This document shows, in pieces, positions 8,301 to 10,575 of a stretch of 10,575 nucleotides of DNA. Made by a program: the position numbers and the translations under genes. A model generated the notes under the pieces. It searched no databases. It was not told the DNA's origin and saw nothing but the letters and a program-made list of their open reading frames with translations. Position 1 is the stretch's first letter. Every line of letters begins with the position of its first letter. This DNA comes from Deltaproteobacteria bacterium. GTDB taxonomy: Bacteria; Desulfobacterota; DSM-4660; Desulfatiglandales; B25-G16. The DNA is taken from contig JAFDDS010000005.1 in assembly GCA_019310745.1 (NCBI GenBank), forward strand, positions 1 to 10,575, read 5' to 3'.

Positions 8301-9136
8301 GGCAAGAAGTGCCGATGCAGCAATTTAATCACGTCATTGTATATATCCCACCCCAGCCTGGCCTTGAAAAGGCGCGATTTTTCGATCCTACAGTCGATGC
8401 ACTGGATGTCAGTCATTTACGGCAGGATAATCAAGGTACGTGGGCATTTGTCTTGGATTTAAAAGGTGGGTATGCGTGGAAGCAGGTTCCCTTTCAGGCG
8501 GCAGAAATAGATTATTTGAAAAAGCATATCGTGATGAATATTGTGAAAAACGGGAACTGTAATGCTGAAGTTGTAATTACGGCCGAGGGTCGTAACGGAG
8601 CGGTACTTCGCAGGATCGCCCGAAATAAAGAAAATTTCACTCAATTCCTTCAACGCATCCTAAGCAACTTAGTACCTGGGGCAAAAATGATCGATTATCA
8701 AACAATCGAAGTAGTTGATGTCACGCGTCCTGCAAAAATTACAATTAGTTTTGATGCGCCAACATTTGTTCGTCGTGAAGGAAACGAACTACGGTTTAAA
8801 ATACCAAAAGATTGGCACCCAAGAAATCTCTTCTCCCTTACAAAACGAAACCACCCACTTGTGCTTGGTGTGCCGAGCACTCAGCACCTTGACATAGATT
8901 TTATCTTCCCTAAAGGAATCGAGTTAAAGCAGGTGCCTGATTCTAAAGATATCAGGACTCATTGTCTTTCACTCAGACGCAGCTTTTTCACAAAAAAGGG
9001 AAGTGTAAAGATGAGGCAATCGTTTTCGACCTTTTGTGAACGCATTCCAGTTGGGGATTATCCGGCTCTACGCAATGAAATTGATAAAATCATACAATTA
9101 CAGGAAGAAGAAGTAGTGCTCACGGTTCTCGAATAG
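5348..9136 (+). CDS. large lipoprotein: PA14-like domain, TPR-like helices, DUF3857-like and transglutaminase domains
   Basis: A 1262-residue exported protein. Residues 1-20 form a lipoprotein signal (MVEKK, hydrophobic core, lipobox LISC with Cys20), so the mature protein is membrane-anchored outside the cytoplasm. Residues 25-170 are helical and repeat-like. Residues about 200-325 look like a PA14-type beta sandwich (GSYELRLSSTDAIKVWVNN, then LRSGANRILIKSA). Residues about 365-650 are TPR-like helical repeats, clearest at 475-650. Residues about 670-860 fit DUF3857. Residues about 900-1020 form the transglutaminase core with Cys953 in YGDCKDKA, His995 in FNHVIVYI and Asp1013 in FFDPT, a plausible complete Cys-His-Asp triad. 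A beta-rich C-terminal region follows. Such proteins may crosslink or hydrolyse peptide bonds in the envelope; the substrate is unknown. It lies 19 bp after the CorC paralogue and is surely cotranscribed. AAAGG ends 2 nt before the ATG, a short spacer like that of the first operon gene. Confidence 0.9.
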   Translation: MVEKKYLLIVIILLISLISCTTPQFLGPPPIVPTTAPGRETDMLLKAAEAYYIAPDVASMRTAVEAARKAGPDTALYHEIAANLAYLEDRRSDRFTHLFASLLDQDNDTPLLHLHLLSKMSLTLKERMRMEQLCDALQHHPDQEVKALATYLLGISLFVRGEVKRMEKTTATNGWNIPLSLIGTWDNDQNKGFDISYPPEQEIDMDKTYKGQLVEIGWRTQYPTALSTNSINLKELLHPNVWAIGYLASVIHAIKKGSYELRLSSTDAIKVWVNNILVFENRHISQWTFDGIVIPVILRSGANRILIKSAQDKGRWQLRARITKPGGMPVNPHMLKALPADTPCPTDTLKMMRPLTPEMLPARFTSKIQNEIRRQFLLIRSARLLGLKISAVKLAETFTSTFPTSLPGRFLLAFALWDNDERGRTADLLGALVQEAGDQFIQIANKQARFWHQNNLTQKARKLLFTTTTTHPNRPTAWKSLVSIYKQEKWKEDRLNALKVVAEQWPDWPSVQLQLANALEALGYQKPAEAIYRQLLSHLPNDRLILQSMFRVFRSKQNYTVAEHYAQQLTNAWPHLRSSWRRLGEIRRQSNDRHGAEKAFLKLIEMAPTAPEGYRLYAEQAYLYGDRDKAIRFLQKALDRDPDNEQLANRLDFIAPPVSGPWAKDVPDQETITKAVALRSNSQFHSGADTALLLDDMVTELKRDGSSVNVITSVTHILNKSGRDQMTKYTLPKSGRSRILQAYSVDPEGKRVEASSIRGQTIRFRKIKIGSTVVVQFRHDAPPNKYLVQYYANTWWFQQYKTQIFNSRFVLWIPEDTKILEFFRGNIKRQTHKKGNFIRIAWSTSEAPVLIPESRSPHISDIAWVLKISTVPTWDLFHKWEEALLQNVFRESPEIIQLANTLFKGADTSVEKLQRIQAYLMTEIRYQKDYENIITGVKPHAAPVVLARRYGDCKDKAVLFITLARLGGIEAQFALIRSRYFGQIRQEVPMQQFNHVIVYIPPQPGLEKARFFDPTVDALDVSHLRQDNQGTWAFVLDLKGGYAWKQVPFQAAEIDYLKKHIVMNIVKNGNCNAEVVITAEGRNGAVLRRIARNKENFTQFLQRILSNLVPGAKMIDYQTIEVVDVTRPAKITISFDAPTFVRREGNELRFKIPKDWHPRNLFSLTKRNHPLVLGVPSTQHLDIDFIFPKGIELKQVPDSKDIRTHCLSLRRSFFTKKGSVKMRQSFSTFCERIPVGDYPALRNEIDKIIQLQEEEVVLTVLE

Positions 9137-9139
9137 TTT

Positions 9140-9199
9140 TTAGAGACACTTACACGCTTTTGATTTCCCCCTTTTTCTATCAGCGCATACCAGTTTCAT
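9140..9199 (-). CDS. possible 19-residue peptide on the opposite strand
   Basis: On the minus strand a perfect AGGAGG (complement of 9207-9212) lies 7 nt before an ATG at 9199. It opens a 19-codon frame (MKLVCADRKRGKSKACKCL) ending in TAA at 9140-9142, just beyond the lipoprotein stop. The peptide is basic with three cysteines. No family is recognised, no good promoter is seen upstream, and the ribosome binding site could be a chance product of the pyrimidine tract. Listed only because the initiation signal is textbook. Confidence 0.17.
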   Translation of the reverse strand: MKLVCADRKRGKSKACKCL

Positions 9200-9236
9200 T
9201 TTTTTTCCTCCTGCTCCCACCTTTAAAAATGTGAAA

Positions 9237-9303
9237 AATTTACAATAAAAGTGGAATTAATTTACCTATAAACTGGTAATTATTTACCATTTTTACAAAT
9301 GGT
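9237..9303. promoter_or_regulatory. operator-like cluster of TTACC/GGTAA half-sites
   Basis: TTTAC occurs at 9239, 9261, 9283 and 9292; the first three are exactly 22 bp apart, two helical turns. Embedded symmetries are TTACC (9262-9266) with GGTAA (9275-9279), the palindrome TGGTAATTATTTACCA (9274-9289), and ACCATTT-4-AAATGGT (9286-9303), which shares ACCA with it. The cluster lies about 85-150 bp before the start predicted from the sigma-54-like promoter, a normal distance for an enhancer-binding protein. The regulator is unknown. Confidence 0.35.
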
Positions 9304-9362
9304 TTTCGTCAATGTTCAGCTAACTATATGAAATTTAATACAATTTTTTTAACCTAACAATG

Positions 9363-9378
9363 TGGCATGATTTTAGCA
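9363..9378 (+). promoter_or_regulatory. candidate sigma-54 (RpoN) promoter
   Basis: TGGCATGATTTTAGCA matches the consensus TGGCAC-N5-TTGCA with two substitutions. The invariant GG (9364-9365) and GC (9376-9377) are present with the required 10-bp gap. The predicted start is near 9389. Downstream lie the 101-bp inverted-repeat segment and the small + strand reading frames; upstream lies the half-site cluster, as expected for activator-dependent transcription. Confidence 0.4.
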
Positions 9379-9400
9379 ATATACTAAGTGTAAGTGCATA

Positions 9401-9501
9401 TTAAGTGCCACCCAACTTCAACACCGAAATAATAAACCACGTGATGGCCAAAGGCCTCCAAAGGTTATATTGTAATAAAGGGAGTTTGAGGTGGCACTTA
9501 A
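9401..9501. repeat. 101-bp segment with perfect 12-bp terminal inverted repeats
   Basis: TTAAGTGCCACC (9401-9412) and GGTGGCACTTAA (9490-9501) are exact inverted copies. Weaker pairing continues inwards (for example TAATAAACC against AATATAACC reversed). The interior contains the direct repeat CCAAAGG-3-CCAAAGG near 9449-9465. It can be read as a MITE-like element without a clear target duplication, or as a long stem-loop in the leader of the transcript expected from 9389. The right arm overlaps the GTG start proposed for the next reading frame, so folding could hide it. Confidence 0.5.
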
Positions 9502-9656
9502 AAGACTTCTCAGATGTGTGTGCATCTTTTTTGCAGGGTATCTTCATACAATACAGAAAGAAAGGATTTATATCTGCATTAATAACAGCATCTTGGAAAG
9601 CACTCCATTTGGTGGCCCGAATTGTCTACGTAAAGTTTAAGTTTCTTGTAACGTAA
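9491..9656 (+). pseudogene. small reading frame, about 54 residues if an apparent frameshift is allowed
   Basis: GTG at 9491 has a good ribosome binding site (AAAGGGAG, 9477-9484, 6-nt spacer) and starts MALKRLLRCVC. In that frame the product soon becomes unremarkable and ends at 9640. The neighbouring frame, open to TAA 9654-9656, gives the better protein-like sequence: FLQGIFIQYRKKGFISALITA, then SWKALHLVARIVYVKF. The frames meet at a run of six T (9527-9532), where a one-base shift would yield one continuous product. It could be a decayed gene, programmed slippage or a sequencing error. The GTG at 9405 in the second frame has no ribosome binding site and lies inside the inverted-repeat segment, so I do not use it. 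Family unknown. The end is 15 bp before the next small gene. Confidence 0.3.
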
Positions 9657-9671
9657 ACTGATAAGGAGTGA

Positions 9672-9836
9672 ATGTGCATTATGGGAGCAGGCATTAAGCA
9701 TTACATGAATCCTTTGCATATCTATTGCCGCCTGCGGGATATAGGAATTGCAAAAGGTACAGCTATGTTTCTGTGCCGCATTTATGAGCGTTCTATATTT
9801 CGGCACTTTTCAGACAAAGAAACCATACTCAGGTAA
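9672..9836 (+). CDS. conserved-looking 54-residue basic protein, function unknown
   Basis: A short frame too small for usual gene calls. TAAGGAG (9662-9668) precedes two in-frame ATGs: 9672 with a 3-nt spacer and 9681 (giving MGAGIKHY) with a 12-nt spacer, so the exact start is open. The core HYMNPLHIYCRLRDIGIAKG (residues 10-29) followed by AMFLCRIYERSIFRHF (31-46) looks like a compact helical, Arg/Cys-containing small protein. I have the impression of seeing similar short proteins in other genomes but cannot name a family. Cysteines are at 2, 19 and 35. There is no signal peptide or membrane helix. It lies 15 bp after the preceding frame and 39 bp before the next, all on one strand, which suggests a single transcript. 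Confidence 0.55.
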   Translation: MCIMGAGIKHYMNPLHIYCRLRDIGIAKGTAMFLCRIYERSIFRHFSDKETILR

Positions 9837-9875
9837 GCTAGACTTTACCTACCAACCAATGCATTGTAGATCATT

Positions 9876-10037
9876 GTGAAAAAAGATGTAAAGGAAAGCA
9901 CCGGTATACAGCTACTCGTAAAGAAGTATAAGAAAATATTTCAAATTCCAGAAAATCTAAGGTATTACTCTAAGAAAGATTATAAAACCGCTGAAAAAAA
10001 ATTTTTATACTATGCATTGCTGGTACGCAAAGCGTAA
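9876..10037 (+). CDS. conserved-looking 53-residue lysine-rich protein, function unknown
   Basis: This frame runs from GTG 9876 to TAA 10035-10037; it contains no ATG, and a stop (TAG, 9867-9869) precedes it. ATT 9873 is the only other plausible start nearby. No ribosome binding site is evident, so the true start or even integrity is uncertain. The product is very basic. The segment KKYKKIFQIPENLRYYSKKD (16-35), then YKTAEKKFLYYALL, has the look of a conserved pattern that I recall loosely from short hypothetical proteins (IPEN, then YYS..DY..AE.KFL). It has no signal peptide or clear domain and would be soluble. A truncated gene fragment is the alternative, since decayed genes start 50 bp downstream on the other strand. 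Confidence 0.5.
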   Translation: MKKDVKESTGIQLLVKKYKKIFQIPENLRYYSKKDYKTAEKKFLYYALLVRKA

Positions 10038-10085
10038 GGCTTGCAGATTATTCAATCAATGCGCAAGGCCATTTCACGTATAAAA

Positions 10086-10178
10086 TTAAGCCATTGATCC
10101 CCCATCCACGGTAATAACCTCTCCTGTGATAAAATCAGAAAGGCCTGAGACAAGAAACATAACAACACCTACCACATA
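10086..10178 (-). pseudogene. C-terminal fragment of a FabG-like SDR
   Basis: Reading the minus strand, the last 30 codons before TAA (10086-10088) encode YVVGVVMFLVSG, then LSDFITGEVITVDGGSMA. This is the diagnostic C-terminus of FabG-type short-chain dehydrogenases (EDVA.VV.FL.S....ITGE.I.VDGG). Everything N-terminal to it, including the Rossmann fold and active site, is missing: an in-frame TGA occurs three codons before the first ATG (10188-10190), and the sequence upstream belongs to a transposase. It is not derived from the intact SDR at 1820-2677, which has a different C-terminus. Confidence 0.75.
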
Positions 10179-10575
10179 ACCTGTTTCCATTGAGGATCAG
10201 CTTCATCAGTGAGTGTATAGTGTTTTCTCCAGACATGGTCTCTGCCTTGCACAAATCGAAAGATGGAATGAGAGTCTACGTAAAAGGGTGAGCCATACTT
10301 TACAATTACTGTCTGTAAGGCACAGATGTGACCCCAAGAGGTCTCTTTCTTTAACAGGGTTGTATAGAGGATAAGGCAGCTAAATTCATCTAAGGAGGTT
10401 ATACGATACCACTTCTCTTTCGCAGGGGGTGACCAGAGGTGACAAATGACATTTGCAAAAACTTCTATTGACAGGTTAGTGACACCTAAGTTATAAGAAA
10501 AAAAGCTGGGGGAGCTGATAGGCTGAGAACTTCCGAACTCATCAGTATGGATGTTACTTTGGTGAACGGAATGAC
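10169..10575 (-). pseudogene. truncated DDE integrase-type (rve) transposase, runs off the right edge
   Basis: The minus-strand frame is open from the window end to TAG at 10169-10171, 134 codons without any in-frame stop. It contains EKWYRITSLDEFSCLILYTT, LKKETSWGHI, YGSPFYVDSHSIFRFVQGRD and TDEADPQWKQVM, a recognisable rve-type core in which YVDSHS carries the second catalytic Asp. The part after DPQWKQVM, which should hold the catalytic Glu (in family members a KGKIERPYRW-like segment), is absent, replaced by the SDR fragment. From memory of relatives, the first catalytic Asp (normally just before the HLWSP segment) looks replaced in FANVICHLWSP, and the usual SR after the SLDD motif is SC here, both signs of decay. 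It is non-functional and has no start codon within the window. Confidence 0.78.

Larger units (their letters stand above)
9137..9400. other. AT-rich intergenic and regulatory stretch after the operon
   Basis: No sizeable gene is seen. It starts with pyrimidine-rich tracts (9164-9176, 9199-9220), with no convincing stem-loop terminator for the lipoprotein gene. It continues with the operator-like cluster at 9237-9303 and the sigma-54-like promoter at 9363-9378. Just before 9400 three TAAGTG copies occur (9385, 9391, 9402), the first two in tandem. Confidence 0.6.

Noticed and set aside
9405..9490. N-terminal part of an 83-codon frame starting at GTG 9405
   Set aside because: There is no ribosome binding site and it lies within the inverted-repeat segment; only the part after about 9530 looks protein-like.
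10038..10075. Imperfect GGCTTGC/GCAAGGCC stem after the last small gene as a terminator
   Set aside because: The stem needs a bulge, the loop is long and no T-run follows.
1..10575. CRISPR array, tRNA or rRNA genes
   Set aside because: No regularly spaced direct repeats, cloverleaf-like segments or conserved rRNA stretches were seen on reading through both strands.

Overview
The window suggests a moderately AT-rich Gram-negative bacterium that carries large exported lipoproteins. The gene set (AI-2E permease, classical SDR, paired CNNM/CorC proteins, a DUF3857/transglutaminase lipoprotein, scattered small ORFs and a decayed DDE integrase) resembles Planctomycetota such as the anammox Brocadiales, or Desulfobacterota-like anaerobes. 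That placement rests on recall and overall impression, so it is weak. All intact genes lie on the + strand; the only minus-strand coding material is broken and sits at the right end.

Left part (1-2677): the C-terminal bulk of an AI-2E-family permease whose start lies outside the window, a 91-residue cysteine-containing protein resembling DUF6951, and a classical short-chain dehydrogenase/reductase with its own strong-looking promoter and ribosome binding site. These three are separated by 200-270 bp gaps and look independently transcribed.

Middle (2678-9136): a promoter-bearing 340-bp gap leads into a compact operon of three genes. Two are tandem CNNM/CorC-type membrane proteins (DUF21 plus CBS pair) overlapping by 8 bp. 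Then, after 19 bp, comes a 1262-residue lipoprotein with a PA14-like beta domain, TPR-like helices, a DUF3857-like domain and a transglutaminase core with an apparent Cys-His-Asp triad. The two membrane proteins are complementary. The first keeps the polar transmembrane positions expected for the ion site but lacks the C-terminal CorC_HlyC domain. The second has that domain but has lost nearly all of those polar positions.

Right part (9137-10575): a complex AT-rich regulatory stretch with inverted and direct TTACC/GGTAA half-sites, then a good match to a sigma-54 promoter, then a 101-bp segment bounded by perfect 12-bp inverted repeats. Short + strand reading frames follow: one apparently frameshifted (about 50 aa) and two intact (54 and 53 aa). 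The intact ones look like real small proteins but have no function I can name. The window ends in a minus-strand graveyard: a truncated DDE integrase/transposase joined at about 10172-10180 to the last ~31 codons of a FabG-like SDR, a relic of a deletion or recombination.

The candidates for something undescribed are the asymmetric CNNM pair with its lipoprotein, and the putative sigma-54-controlled small-protein locus.
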